Below, in pieces: positions 1-8,581 of a stretch of 64,000 nt of DNA. The notes beneath the pieces are model-generated. The model was not told the origin of the DNA. It worked only from the letters and a program-made list of their open reading frames with translations, and searched no databases. The position numbers and the translations under genes are program-made. Source of the DNA: Ecytonucleospora hepatopenaei (lineage: Eukaryota; Microsporidia; Enterocytozoonidae); contig JAPMUG010000005.1 of the NCBI GenBank assembly GCA_026692725.1, forward strand, positions 124,001 through 188,000. Reading direction: 5' to 3'. Each line of letters starts with the position of its first letter. The first letter of the stretch is position 1.

Positions 1-711
1 TAATTGAAAATTTTAAAACAAAAATATAAAAAAAATGTCTAACAAAAAAGAAAAAAGTCTTAAAAATTAATATAAGAATTTTAATTTTAAAAAAATGATA
101 AACAATTTTAACCAATGAGGCTTAGGCTTTAAATTTGGATTGTTAAGAGCCTTATAAACAGTTTCTCCTTCACACACGGCTTTGATATAAAGCTTTTGAC
201 CATTGTTTTTTGTCAGTATTGTATATTATAGAATAGTATGAGTTTGTGTATGGTGCTCCCAAGAAGAGACGAAAGACGCAGGTTTTTTGTCTGATTTTTT
301 TATCCTAAGGGGTTGGGTTGTTTATTGCAAAAGCAAAATGATGTTTTTTATAGAATTTTATGTGAGTAATTAAGTAATGAATAAATTTATATATATAATA
401 AACAACAGTCGTTAAATATAATTCAATAAGCCAATTAATCAATAATATGTCAAACATTTATATTTTATGTTTTTAAAATTTTAAAATAATAAAAAACAAA
501 AATCTACATTTTTTTAACCTTAATTTTTCTAAATAACATAAAAAGTTTTGTCGTATCTTTTAATTATATAAAATATTTATACATTAGAAATAGCAAATAA
601 ATTTTTAGTTGTTAAAAACATAAAATAAAATCTATTATATATTAGTTTTTATATATAATATTATATTTTAAACCACAAGCTTCCTACCCTAAGTTTTAAA
701 TTTTCACCAAA
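1..711. other. Intergenic, degenerate coding-like patch
   Basis: There is no intact gene here. Most of the stretch is simple AT-rich sequence, but about 115-340 has clearly higher complexity and GC. On the minus strand a short frame reads about 45 codons (containing KLYIKAVCEGETVYKAL) without an ATG and with a stop just upstream, so it may be the relic of a gene or mobile element. An ACCCT motif at about 684-688 followed by an AAATTTT run lies just upstream of the next gene and probably belongs to its promoter. Confidence 0.35.
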
Positions 712-1188
712 ATGTTTAAAGATTTAGAAGAATTTGTTTGTCGCAAATATGGAGACAAACAACTAACAAAACAAGAAATACAAAATATTTTTATGAAAGC
801 AGTGGAACTCAAAATAATACCTTTTCCCCCTACCCACCTTTTTGCATTTTCAAAAACAAGTGAAGTACTAAATTACATAAAACACCTTGAAAATAGAGAA
901 AAAGAAACAAACACGTCAAAACAAACAAGCGGAATGCCAAACAACACACAAAATCAAATAAAAACACCAGAAGGGTTGTCAAAGAAAGTTTCAGTAGAAG
1001 TACCACAAACAAACAAAAAACCAGAAAATCTCATAAAGCTGGAAAAAGTGTTAGATGCCTTTTTAAAATACGAGCAACAAAGAATAAACAAAAAAACATA
1101 TTACCTAAGATATGCACTACTTCTTATCATAGTATTTATAATTACAACACTGTTTATTTATTTAAATTATATTCCAGAACCATATTAA
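712..1188 (+). CDS. Hypothetical tail-anchored membrane protein
   Basis: This 158-aa protein is not recognised. It is hydrophilic and Lys/Asn-rich, with one hydrophobic segment near the C-terminus (about residues 133-152, followed by YIPEPY) and no N-terminal signal sequence, the layout of a tail-anchored protein of the ER, Golgi or mitosome outer membrane. The first 65 residues look like a small folded helical domain, followed by a Thr/Asn/Lys-rich linker. The ATG is preceded by ACCCT about 25 nt upstream and an AAATTTT run. A SNARE is conceivable but no heptad core could be confirmed. Confidence 0.6.
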   Translation: MFKDLEEFVCRKYGDKQLTKQEIQNIFMKAVELKIIPFPPTHLFAFSKTSEVLNYIKHLENREKETNTSKQTSGMPNNTQNQIKTPEGLSKKVSVEVPQTNKKPENLIKLEKVLDAFLKYEQQRINKKTYYLRYALLLIIVFIITTLFIYLNYIPEPY

Positions 1189-1302
1189 GCTTATATTTAT
1201 ATAAATAAATTTATACATAAAATAAAATACGTAAACAATAAAAACATTTAAATAAACTACTAGAAAATATTTTATGGTAAAAAATATTTACTTTATAAAA
1301 AA

Positions 1303-2169
1303 TCATTTAAATTTTACATTTCCCTTTCTATCCACCGCACAATTTAGTGCCTTTATTAATGTTATAAATTTTGCCTTTGGATATTTGAAGCGCGGCAATA
1401 TGTCTATGTTTATTTCACCATTGCAATACATTAGCATCATCATGTACAGCTTTGAAACCAACTTATCCTTTCCATACTTTGTAAGTTTATTTTTAAAGAT
1501 ATCTTTTTTAATTATTTGGAAAAAAGTGCTATATTTTTGTGGTATTTTACTTTTATCCAAAAAATCACGGTCTAAAATTCCAAAAACAAAGTCCATTAAG
1601 GTTAAAAGACACTTTTTTGTAAAAAACAGTCTTTCATCTCCATGTGAAACATCAGAAACACTGGGTAGCCCCAATTTCTTACAAATTTTTGTATAAACTT
1701 CTTCTGAATCAAAAACATTTACAAGTTCTTTGCTTTTATCCACGTATTCTTTTTCAAACAAATTTTCAAGTTCTGCTTCTTTACCAACTACCTCAAAAAA
1801 TGCATCATTAGCAGTGTATTTTATTTTTTGAGAACCAGAAATCGTTCCTTCTAATTCTCTTTTTTTGATGCGATCCTTTGCTTTTTTATCTCCAAATTCT
1901 TCTATAACTTTTTTGTAATCTATTTCTTCATCTATATCAATGCCTTCATTTTCAACAAATGTATCCACTCGTATAAGTCTAGCTTCTTCAAAATCTTTTT
2001 TCCTCAAAATTCCATTTTCAACGTTGCATAAAAAATATTTTACAGGTGTTTTAACTTCAGTTCCAATATATTCAACATTTCCTTCTTTACTGTTTAAAAA
2101 GTATCTTCCACTTACAACTTTCTCAGTATAATTTTTCATCTGCTTTCCATTTGATAAAATAAATTTCAT
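1303..2169 (-). CDS. RPA49: RNA polymerase I subunit RPA49-like
   Basis: Probable A49 subunit of RNA polymerase I, which forms a heterodimer with A34.5 and acts in rRNA transcription in the nucleolus. The N-terminal third matches the dimerisation module pattern (GRYFLNS...VEYIGTE... YFLCNVENGIL). A central stretch reading VIEEFGDKKAKDRIKKRE matches the conserved FGTKKAKK segment of the A49 family. The C-terminal part would be the tandem winged-helix region. At 288 aa it is shorter than the yeast protein of about 415 aa. The open frame extends 19 codons further upstream but without ATG; the first ATG is at 2169, giving a 32-bp divergent intergenic region with eL29. The assignment rests on short motifs. 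Confidence 0.62.
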   Translation of the reverse strand: MKFILSNGKQMKNYTEKVVSGRYFLNSKEGNVEYIGTEVKTPVKYFLCNVENGILRKKDFEEARLIRVDTFVENEGIDIDEEIDYKKVIEEFGDKKAKDRIKKRELEGTISGSQKIKYTANDAFFEVVGKEAELENLFEKEYVDKSKELVNVFDSEEVYTKICKKLGLPSVSDVSHGDERLFFTKKCLLTLMDFVFGILDRDFLDKSKIPQKYSTFFQIIKKDIFKNKLTKYGKDKLVSKLYMMMLMYCNGEINIDILPRFKYPKAKFITLIKALNCAVDRKGNVKFK

Positions 2170-2201
2170 GGCATAATTTTTTTCAAAATTTTTAACCCAC
2201 A
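2170..2201. promoter_or_regulatory. 32-bp bidirectional promoter region
   Basis: This is the whole region between the divergent starts of RPA49 (minus) and eL29 (plus). It contains an AAAATTTTTAACCC core, with CCC only a few bases before the eL29 ATG. Read on the other strand it is GGGTTAAAAATTTT upstream of RPA49. AAATTT-like and CCC/GGG-like signals close to the start are a known feature of microsporidian promoters. Confidence 0.6.
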
Positions 2202-2372
2202 ATGGCAAAGCGTACACATCACTCAAACAACAACCAAAGCAGAAAAAACCACAGAAATGGAATTAAGAAACCAAAGAAAACTCCGTTAATCATGCATCCA
2301 GGAATAAACCAAAAAAGAATGCATAATGTAATGTATTCAAGGTACATACAAGAAAAGAACAGTGCAGAATGA
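2202..2372 (+). CDS. RPL29: 60S ribosomal protein eL29
   Basis: A 56-aa ribosomal protein of the large subunit. The N-terminus MAKRTHHSNNNQSRKNHRNG followed by IKKPKKT is the family signature of eL29: a basic, His/Asn-rich N-terminus, then the GIKKPKK segment that binds rRNA. The C-terminus (MHNVMYSRYIQEKNSAE) corresponds to the short helical tail. The gene is intact from ATG to TGA, with the CCC element directly upstream, and starts 32 bp from the divergent RPA49 gene. Confidence 0.93.
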   Translation: MAKRTHHSNNNQSRKNHRNGIKKPKKTPLIMHPGINQKRMHNVMYSRYIQEKNSAE

Positions 2373-2673
2373 GTTATTTAGTGGTATTACAATATATTAC
2401 AATAATACATAAAGTATATTTCTTAACAACAAATACATTTTATTTATACATAAAAAGTATACTTTACAAATAATTTTTAAGTATTTTACTTTTATTTGTT
2501 TTTTTGTTAAGAATATAATGGTTTTATATAAATTCTATAATATTTAACCTTATTTTATTTTTATATACTTATATTTATTCTATTATAACATAAACTTATT
2601 CTATTTTTATACATAATTATTTATTTTTAGGTCATAAAGTATTTTTTATTTTTTATAAAAATTTTACCCACAC
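2373..2673. other. Intergenic, AT-rich
   Basis: About 300 bp of simple AT-rich sequence between eL29 and eS27. The only recognisable element is the TTTTACCC motif at 2663-2669, immediately before the eS27 start codon. Confidence 0.6.
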
Positions 2674-2919
2674 ATGGCTGATTTACATAAACCACATTTA
2701 GAGTCCAATAAACATAAAAAGAAGAGAATATTTAGAACATGCAATAGCTACTTCATGCACTTGAAATGTAAAGATTGTGAAACAACAACCATAGGCTTTT
2801 CACACAGCCAAACACCTATAAAATGCAAATTGTGCTCAGCACTGATTCTCAAGCCAACAGGAGGAAAAGCAAAGTTAGCAGAAGGAGTGGCATTTAAGGT
2901 GGCAGAAAACGAGTATTAA
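2674..2919 (+). CDS. RPS27: 40S ribosomal protein eS27
   Basis: An 81-aa small-subunit ribosomal protein with a C4 zinc ribbon. The first pair is CKDC and the second is CKLC, separated by 14 residues, as in eS27. The zinc-binding region is followed by a PTGGKAKL segment typical of the family. The length matches the usual 82-84 aa. The ATG lies 4 bases after a CCC motif, supporting the start. The protein belongs to the 40S platform region near the 3' end of 18S rRNA. Confidence 0.93.
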   Translation: MADLHKPHLESNKHKKKRIFRTCNSYFMHLKCKDCETTTIGFSHSQTPIKCKLCSALILKPTGGKAKLAEGVAFKVAENEY

Positions 2920-3054
2920 ATACAATTTTATTTATTAAAACACTTTTTTAATTATAAAAAATATTCTTTTTTCTTTTTAAAATCTTTATATTATACTTTA
3001 TTAGCACAGTTTAAAAATAAAATTTATTAAGCATATTTTTCAAAACAAAATAAT

Positions 3055-4368
3055 TTAATGATCCTCATGCATATATTTTGGTGGTGCTTTCAATGCTATT
3101 TCCTCTTTCTGTGCCATTAAATAGTCATTTACCTCCAATACTGTTGCTACAAATTCTAATGAATACCTAAAACACCTTTCCCTGTCTGAATCAATCATAA
3201 ACATTTCTTCTACTATGCACCTGCTAACTACCGCTTCTACGTGGTTGGTGCTTTCTATTTTAACCTTCTTTCTGTTAACCTTAATTTCTTTTTCTTTCAG
3301 GGCATTTAGCAAAAATAAAAATTTCTTCTCATACTCCTCTAAAACCTCAGGAAGGCTGTGCTTCAAGACCACCGTCTGTATTTTTCCATTACCTACGATT
3401 TTAGTAAAATTTTTATTTCCTGCTCTAAAACACTCTATTTCCTCTACTTTTGCATAATTACGCTCTGTTGCTTCGAGATCGGTGTAAACTGGTGCCTTTA
3501 GGGCATGGGCCATACGCACCACATCATAGCGGTTGAACAGCGGAAGTACAAGGATATTTCTTAAATTGCAAAAATCGAGAAATTGTGCATTTATGGTACC
3601 ATTCACCAAAATAGCATTTACACAAATCCCATCAACTACCTTTTTTATTCTTTCTGTCTCATCTTTTGAGTAGTTTGCCAATTCTTCTGCATTTTTTAAA
3701 AGGACAGTGCCTTTTAGCTCTGGTCTTTTAAGGTCCAAAGGACAGTCAAAAATTCCTACGGTTGTTTTGCTCAATTTTTTTATTTTTCCTTTTGGCTGAT
3801 TTGGAACTACCATACCATTTACTCTGTAACTATCCATAAAAACACCTGTGTTTACTTTTATAACACGAATCTTTTCAGGATCAAAATCACCAACTTCTTC
3901 TACTGCATCGCACAGTAAATTAGTCAAATGCACATTTTTAAGAATGGAATTCACCAGTGTTTTTGTACCAAATGCTTCGTGTGTTTCTTCCATGCTTATT
4001 TTTATTTTCCTCAATTTGTTGGAAATGTCTTTTGCAGAGACTCCGCTGTCCAGCATTTCCATACACTCATCAACAATCCTCCTAACTGTCTTTATAAAGT
4101 ATTCCCCGCCATTGACACATTTGCTCGATTTAAGCAGAAATTCATAAAAAATTTTTATTACCGGGTGACTAAACTTTACGTTTTCATAAATTTCAGTAAT
4201 ATCTTCAGTAAGAGTGAGTTTATTAGTGTGTGTGCGTATAACCATATATCCATCTTTTTCACTTATTTCCAACAATCTTTTTATCTTGTACAGCATTGTG
4301 ATGAATTTTGTTTTTTCATGGTTTATGTTTTGCAATAAACCAGCAAGAGTAGAATTATTGAAAGTCAT
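3055..4368 (-). CDS. CCT8: CCT chaperonin subunit, theta-like, lacking ATPase motifs
   Basis: A 437-aa group II chaperonin subunit, one of the eight subunits of the cytosolic TRiC/CCT ring that folds actin and tubulin. The best match is theta: the apical region carries SYRVNGMVVPNQPKGKIKKL, then FDCPLDLKRPELKGTVLL with NAEELANYSKDE, closely following the CCT8 pattern. It is about 100 residues shorter than usual. At residues 85-89 the sequence reads VNGGE where active subunits have the catalytic GDGT(T). The C-terminal GAGA(T)E nucleotide-binding motif is not recognisable either (STNHVEAVVSRC). The subunit may be structural rather than ATP-hydrolysing. Confidence 0.75.
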   Translation of the reverse strand: MTFNNSTLAGLLQNINHEKTKFITMLYKIKRLLEISEKDGYMVIRTHTNKLTLTEDITEIYENVKFSHPVIKIFYEFLLKSSKCVNGGEYFIKTVRRIVDECMEMLDSGVSAKDISNKLRKIKISMEETHEAFGTKTLVNSILKNVHLTNLLCDAVEEVGDFDPEKIRVIKVNTGVFMDSYRVNGMVVPNQPKGKIKKLSKTTVGIFDCPLDLKRPELKGTVLLKNAEELANYSKDETERIKKVVDGICVNAILVNGTINAQFLDFCNLRNILVLPLFNRYDVVRMAHALKAPVYTDLEATERNYAKVEEIECFRAGNKNFTKIVGNGKIQTVVLKHSLPEVLEEYEKKFLFLLNALKEKEIKVNRKKVKIESTNHVEAVVSRCIVEEMFMIDSDRERCFRYSLEFVATVLEVNDYLMAQKEEIALKAPPKYMHEDH

Positions 4369-4704
4369 AAGGTATTATTATATATAAATAAATATTGTGT
4401 ATTATATAGTATATTATTTTAAATTATAAAGTATTACAGAATAAATTACAAAAAACTACAGAATAAAAGAATAAAATAGGGCAAAAATTCTTTATAAAAT
4501 TATGGATTTAATCTTAAATGTATAAAAACCTTAAAGAATAAATTTATTTCGTAAAAACATTTACATGCCATTTAACTATTTAACACAACCAGCCAAAAAA
4601 TATATAATTAAAAAGTATAATTACATAACGCTAAACTAAAACTATAGCAATTAAACTATGCACATTTTTATAATAAATCCTTACCTTTTTTCTTTTTACA
4701 TAAC
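4369..4704. other. Intergenic, AT-rich
   Basis: This 336-bp gap between two minus-strand genes contains only AT-rich simple sequence. Nothing resembling a gene or RNA was seen. Confidence 0.6.
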
Positions 4705-5322
4705 TTACAAGAAAAATCTTTTTCCCATTTGCAGGAGTCCATCGATTGTTGGCTGCATTTCTTGTAAGGCTTTTTCCTGGCTGTTTGTCAGGTGACTAAA
4801 TTCCCCTGTGTTATTTGTAACATCCGTGTATGGCTTCATATTGAGGTGTAAAAAATTCTGTGCACTGTTTACGTTTTCCCACTCATTAAAATTACATATT
4901 AAATTGTTAGGGGTATAACTTTTGCAATTAAATGGATCCATACTTGCTGTACTTTGACACTCTAAAGGTGGGTTTGAAATGAAATCCTGAGAAAATGTGG
5001 GCTGTATTTTATTTTGTATCATTTCTTGATGTATGGGTCTTGCTATTTCACCACTGTGTTTTGCCTTTGCTCTTCTGTTTTGAAACCACGTTTGGATGTT
5101 CTTGAGGGGGATCTTCAGACTTTGTGACAAGAATTTCTTTGTTTTTGCTGATGGTTTTGGATCTTTTTGGAAGTTAAATTCAAGCAAATCAATTTGAGAC
5201 GTGGATAACTTCAGTCTTTTTCTTTTGCTTGGCACGGTCAGTGCATCAATTACATCTTGTGTGTTATCAATGAACGGTCTACCAGTTAGAGATGCTTTTT
5301 TGTGTTTTTTACCATCAATCAT
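4705..5322 (-). CDS. Homeodomain transcription factor
   Basis: A 205-aa protein with a homeodomain at about residues 32-93: a basic arm (PSKRKRLKLS), helix 1-2 (QIDLLEFNFQKDPKPSAKTK) and recognition helix 3 with IQTWFQNRRAKAK, the diagnostic WFQNRR. The remainder (about 110 residues) is Asn/Gln/Pro-rich and probably disordered. Microsporidia keep a small set of divergent homeobox genes; which one this is cannot be told. The ATG is preceded within 3 bases by a run of five C on the coding strand, a strong CCC-type start signal. A second homeodomain gene lies on the far side of TPS1. Confidence 0.92.
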   Translation of the reverse strand: MIDGKKHKKASLTGRPFIDNTQDVIDALTVPSKRKRLKLSTSQIDLLEFNFQKDPKPSAKTKKFLSQSLKIPLKNIQTWFQNRRAKAKHSGEIARPIHQEMIQNKIQPTFSQDFISNPPLECQSTASMDPFNCKSYTPNNLICNFNEWENVNSAQNFLHLNMKPYTDVTNNTGEFSHLTNSQEKALQEMQPTIDGLLQMGKRFFL

Positions 5323-5812
5323 ATGGGGGCAAAATCTAATAGTTTAAAATTTTTACGTTAATTGATTAATTGGAAAAACAGTTTGGTGATTTTACATACT
5401 CCTTATCAATGATGGATTTTTGACTTTTTGAATCATTTTTTCAATAATTGGTTTTATTAACCAAAAAAACTAATAATTAAAAATTTGTAAAAAAATAAAA
5501 AGTTTATTTTTTAAAGCAGTAAAGGATGATCTTTTTATAATCAAGAATGATTTTAAAGTTTTGATTAAAAATTCTGTGTTAAATTTTATTCTTATTTGTT
5601 TTGTGAATTTTCAATGAACATTCTTTTAAATATTTTATATTTTATATTTTATAGTTTTATATTTTATAGTTTATATACTTTATACTTTATATTTTATATT
5701 TTATACTTTATACTTTATATATTATACTTAAAAACTAAAATAACCTTAATATTTTTTAGTTTTAAATTTTTTATAAAAAATAAAAATTTATAAAAAACAT
5801 ATTTTTTTTATT
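5323..5812. other. Intergenic with TTTTATA repeats
   Basis: This 490-bp gap holds a degenerate tract of TTTTATA/TTTATAC units at about 5636-5735 and otherwise simple AT-rich sequence. The run GGGGG at 5325-5329 is the promoter-proximal CCC signal of the homeodomain gene on the minus strand. No gene was seen. Confidence 0.6.
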
Positions 5813-7204
5813 TTACTTATCTTCTTTCTTTATGATTATATTCTCTTTCCACTCAGGACACACTCTGTCTAAACTTTGTGCAGCCCATCCCATCGATGTA
5901 AACTTATCAATTGCATTTCTGTTCATTTCATGGTTTTTCTTCCTCTCTTCCTCTGACAGGTTCAAACCCACTACCAGCGCATCCGCAATTTCCTCTGTTG
6001 AATTTGCATTGTGAAAAATGGACCCTATGAGGGTACACGTTGCCCCTGTAAATTCGCTAAGAATTACACTGCCACACTTTTCATCCTGACACGCAATATA
6101 CTCCATGGCAACAAGATTCATTCCATCCATAACTGACGTAATCAAAATGGCATCTGCCACGCTGTACAGTGCACAGAGCTCTTCAAAAGAAACACTGTTA
6201 AAAATCATTTGAATTGGAGTGTATGAAATACTTCCGTATTTCGAATTTACCTGTTCAATTTGTTTGTTTATTTGTTCCACGTATGCTGAATACTCTTTTA
6301 CGCTTATACGGCTGGGAATTGCCACCTGCAAGAAAACATACTCTTCCACCTTATCTTTTTGTTTTTCTAAGAATCTTTCTATCGACTTGAATCTTTGTGG
6401 GATTCCTTTAATATAATCTGTCCTATCTACCCCCAAGACTATCTTTTTACCTTTGTACATTTCTTTGTATTTTTTTACAAAATCTTGTGTTTCCTTTGTT
6501 TTTAGAGCATCTCTAAACATAGAAGGTTCTATTCCTATGCTTATGGCCCTGGTTTGGGGCATTTTTTCTATTCCATACTCTTTTAATGCTAGAGTGAAAT
6601 TACTTGCATATTCAGGTGTATGGAATCCTACGATATCGCTTTGAGAAAGAGACTCAAGGATTTTTTCTGCACACAGTAATTTTTTAAGATACGCAGGTTC
6701 ACAAAATGCAGTGTGCAGAAAAAACATAACTTTTGTTTTTGGACTTCTTTTCTTTATAATACCAGGAACTAGCATCAAGTGGTAATCGTGGACCCATACA
6801 ACATCCTCTTCACTCACATATTTTAATATTTTTTCTGCAAATATTTCATTGTATTTTATGTATGCCTCATATTCTGGAAATGTAAAACACACATTATCAG
6901 GAAAAGAATGGATAGTTGGCCATAAAATTGCATTACAAAATCCATCATAGCACAAATCATTAAGCTCAGGGCTAATAAACACAGGAACTGAATTGTATTT
7001 TTCCATTACGTCCTTTTCTATTCTTTTCTTATCATCTTCACTCAATTCCATTCCGCTAATGTTTCCAAACCATGTAAATTTTATGCGCTCTGAAAGGGAG
7101 CGTATTCCGGTTACAAGACCACCAGAAGTAGACTGGTATTCAAAACCATCATTTCCACGCTTTATTGTTAGAGGAAGTCTGTTTGCGCAAATTACTAATT
7201 TCAT
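5813..7204 (-). CDS. TPS1: Trehalose-6-phosphate synthase
   Basis: A GT20 glycosyltransferase making trehalose 6-phosphate from UDP-glucose and glucose 6-phosphate, the first step to trehalose, which microsporidian spores store and which is thought to drive germination pressure. Landmarks in order: LVICANRLPLTIKR and GGLVTG at the N-terminus, VWVHDYHLMLVPG, FFLHTAFCEP, IVGFHTPEY, GVDRTDYIKGIP, and ITSVMDGMNLVAMEY in the UDP-glucose-binding half. At 463 aa it matches stand-alone TPS1, with no phosphatase domain. An upstream ATG at 7249 is in frame, but the ATG at 7204 is chosen: it gives the expected N-terminus and has CCC 5 bases upstream. Confidence 0.95.
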   Translation of the reverse strand: MKLVICANRLPLTIKRGNDGFEYQSTSGGLVTGIRSLSERIKFTWFGNISGMELSEDDKKRIEKDVMEKYNSVPVFISPELNDLCYDGFCNAILWPTIHSFPDNVCFTFPEYEAYIKYNEIFAEKILKYVSEEDVVWVHDYHLMLVPGIIKKRSPKTKVMFFLHTAFCEPAYLKKLLCAEKILESLSQSDIVGFHTPEYASNFTLALKEYGIEKMPQTRAISIGIEPSMFRDALKTKETQDFVKKYKEMYKGKKIVLGVDRTDYIKGIPQRFKSIERFLEKQKDKVEEYVFLQVAIPSRISVKEYSAYVEQINKQIEQVNSKYGSISYTPIQMIFNSVSFEELCALYSVADAILITSVMDGMNLVAMEYIACQDEKCGSVILSEFTGATCTLIGSIFHNANSTEEIADALVVGLNLSEEERKKNHEMNRNAIDKFTSMGWAAQSLDRVCPEWKENIIIKKEDK

Positions 7205-7213
7205 AAAAAGGGA
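7205..7213 (-). promoter_or_regulatory. CCC start-proximal signal of TPS1
   Basis: On the minus strand this reads ATCCCTTTTT directly before the ATG at 7204. It supports the second in-frame methionine as the true TPS1 start, since the upstream ATG at 7249 has no such motif. Confidence 0.5.
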
Positions 7214-7411
7214 TATTTTTCTTTTAAAAGGAAGATCACAATATTTCATAAAATTTTATAGGTTGCAGTATAATTTACTTGATTTAAATTAAAATGAATT
7301 AAATTAAATTTTTATTTAAAATTCTGGTCTATTATGTAATATTTTATTAGAAAATCAAACATTTTTGTTTTTTGAAACACTTAATATAAAAATACAGTTT
7401 ATTTTGTTAAA

Positions 7412-8071
7412 ATGGACGAAAACAGCAACGATGTAATTGAAATTAAAGAGGATAATAAAATATTTTATGAAAAAACAAAAAAACATAAAAATAAAAAAGA
7501 GCATAATTTAAATACAGTTTTTTCAGAAAGTATAGGATTTGTCAGCCTACATGATTTTAAAAAGAGCAAAGATACAAAAGAAGAAAATTTATTAGAAGCT
7601 ACAAACATTTCTAGTAACCTTAAAGAAGAAACAAACGAATTAAATTGTAATTTAAAAAGTGAAAATACATTTGCATGTTTAAATGACACAATAAGCTTAG
7701 ATTTAAAAAACAACAAAAACACTAAGGAATTATCACTAATAAAAAAAGAAGAAAACACACCTGGTGATTGTTTATTACTGAAATATTACGCAACAAATCC
7801 TGGCATTGTAGGAAAAAGAATAAGATTAACTTATGAACGGGAAAAGGCATTGCTCAAGGAATACAGTGCTAACATGTATCCAGATAAAAACAAATACATG
7901 TGGATGCAGATGCATTTGAATGTGCCAATAAAAAACATAAAAATTTGGTTTCAAAATCAAAGAGCAAAAACAAGAGCGAGAGAAGAGGGAATTTCTAAAA
8001 TAAGATTTATAAAAAATAAAACAAAGTGCCCTTTTTGCGCCAAAGAATTTATGTCAGGTGATATATTTTAA
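7412..8071 (+). CDS. Homeodomain protein with C-terminal Cys pair
   Basis: A 219-aa protein with a C-terminal homeodomain (about residues 135-195): GKRIRLTYEREKALLKEY, a helix-2 region, and recognition helix NIKIWFQNQRAKTRAREE containing WFQNQR. Directly after it is CPFCAKEF, half of a zinc-finger-like motif. The first 130 residues are charged and Asn-rich, probably disordered. It is transcribed away from TPS1 and is one of two homeobox genes within 3 kb. It probably acts as a DNA-binding transcription regulator, targets unknown. Confidence 0.88.
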   Translation: MDENSNDVIEIKEDNKIFYEKTKKHKNKKEHNLNTVFSESIGFVSLHDFKKSKDTKEENLLEATNISSNLKEETNELNCNLKSENTFACLNDTISLDLKNNKNTKELSLIKKEENTPGDCLLLKYYATNPGIVGKRIRLTYEREKALLKEYSANMYPDKNKYMWMQMHLNVPIKNIKIWFQNQRAKTRAREEGISKIRFIKNKTKCPFCAKEFMSGDIF

Positions 8072-8223
8072 AAATATTTTACGTTATAAATAAAATTTTA
8101 AAATAACTTTTTTATTATAAAAAATAAAAGTATACAATAACATAAAAAAATAAAAAACAATAAAAGTAAATAGACAATTTATTAAATAAAAAAACAAGTG
8201 GGTGGTAGTTATACGAAGAAATT
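8072..8223. other. Intergenic, AT-rich
   Basis: AT-rich sequence downstream of the homeodomain gene, leading into the T-run that ends the structured RNA on the minus strand. Nothing else was seen. Confidence 0.4.
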
Positions 8224-8335
8224 AAAAAAAAATAGAAGCCAGGCATGGCCGTGCTTCCCGGTCCCCTAGGAAAACCATGCCTGGCTTCTATCATCAGGGT
8301 TCTACCAATTGAACCCTGGGCCTCCTCATCGTTAT
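8224..8335 (-). ncRNA. Unassigned structured RNA, Pol III-like
   Basis: A GC-rich island in AT-rich DNA with strong RNA structure. On the minus strand there is an 8-bp perfect hairpin (CAGGGTTC / GAACCCTG, 8311-8318 with 8295-8302, loop AATTGGTA), then a 15-bp perfect stem (8275-8289 with 8234-8248) enclosing a 26-nt apical region that can fold further (TTTTCC with GGGAAG). The transcript would end in a run of nine T (8224-8232), the RNA polymerase III stop signal. GGTTCAATTGG resembles a tRNA A box or D-arm, but no T-arm or acceptor stem can be drawn. The 5' end is a guess. The SRP54 gene begins 250 bp away, but SRP RNA hallmarks are absent. Confidence 0.55.
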
Positions 8336-8373
8336 GTTGTTTTATGCTTTCGACCTGTTTATATATTAAAAAA

Positions 8374-8400
8374 GACAAACAAAATAAAATTTTGTTTGTC
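8374..8400. repeat. 11-bp perfect inverted repeat
   Basis: GACAAACAAAA and TTTTGTTTGTC flank a 5-base spacer. It lies just upstream (minus strand) of the structured RNA and could be a promoter element or a terminator-like hairpin. Confidence 0.4.
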
Positions 8401-8491
8401 ATATTTTATGCAAAAACAATATACATAAAATCAATCTAAAAAACAAATATTTATAAAATAAATTTAACCCTTAACCTATTTTATAATAATA

Positions 8492-8546
8492 TACATTATA
8501 AAAACATACATTATAAAAACATACATTATAAAAACATACATTATAA
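8492..8546. repeat. 17-bp tandem repeat upstream of SRP54
   Basis: About three to four near-identical copies of ACATTATAAAAACATAC, 40-90 bp before the SRP54 start codon. TTTAACCCTTAACC at about 8463-8476 lies just upstream. Confidence 0.7.
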
Positions 8547-8581
8547 CAATATAATTTATAAAAACAATAATATAACTAACA

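Noticed and set aside
1274..1696. Open frame opposite RPA49 on the plus strand
   Set aside because: Low-complexity hydrophobic reading of the antisense of an identified gene; no start signal.
2170..2226. Longer RPA49 frame starting at 2226
   Set aside because: The 5' extension begins with TTG and overlaps eL29 on the other strand. The first ATG at 2169 leaves a proper promoter.
8224..8335. tRNA or SRP RNA
   Set aside because: A D-arm-like hairpin is present but no T-arm or acceptor pairing. SRP helix 8 motifs (GNAR loop with AGCA/ACC bulges) could not be placed, and the RNA seems too short.
8115..8402. 95-codon minus-strand frame over the structured RNA
   Set aside because: It runs through perfect stems and the T-run. 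The translation is low quality; RNA structure explains the sequence better.
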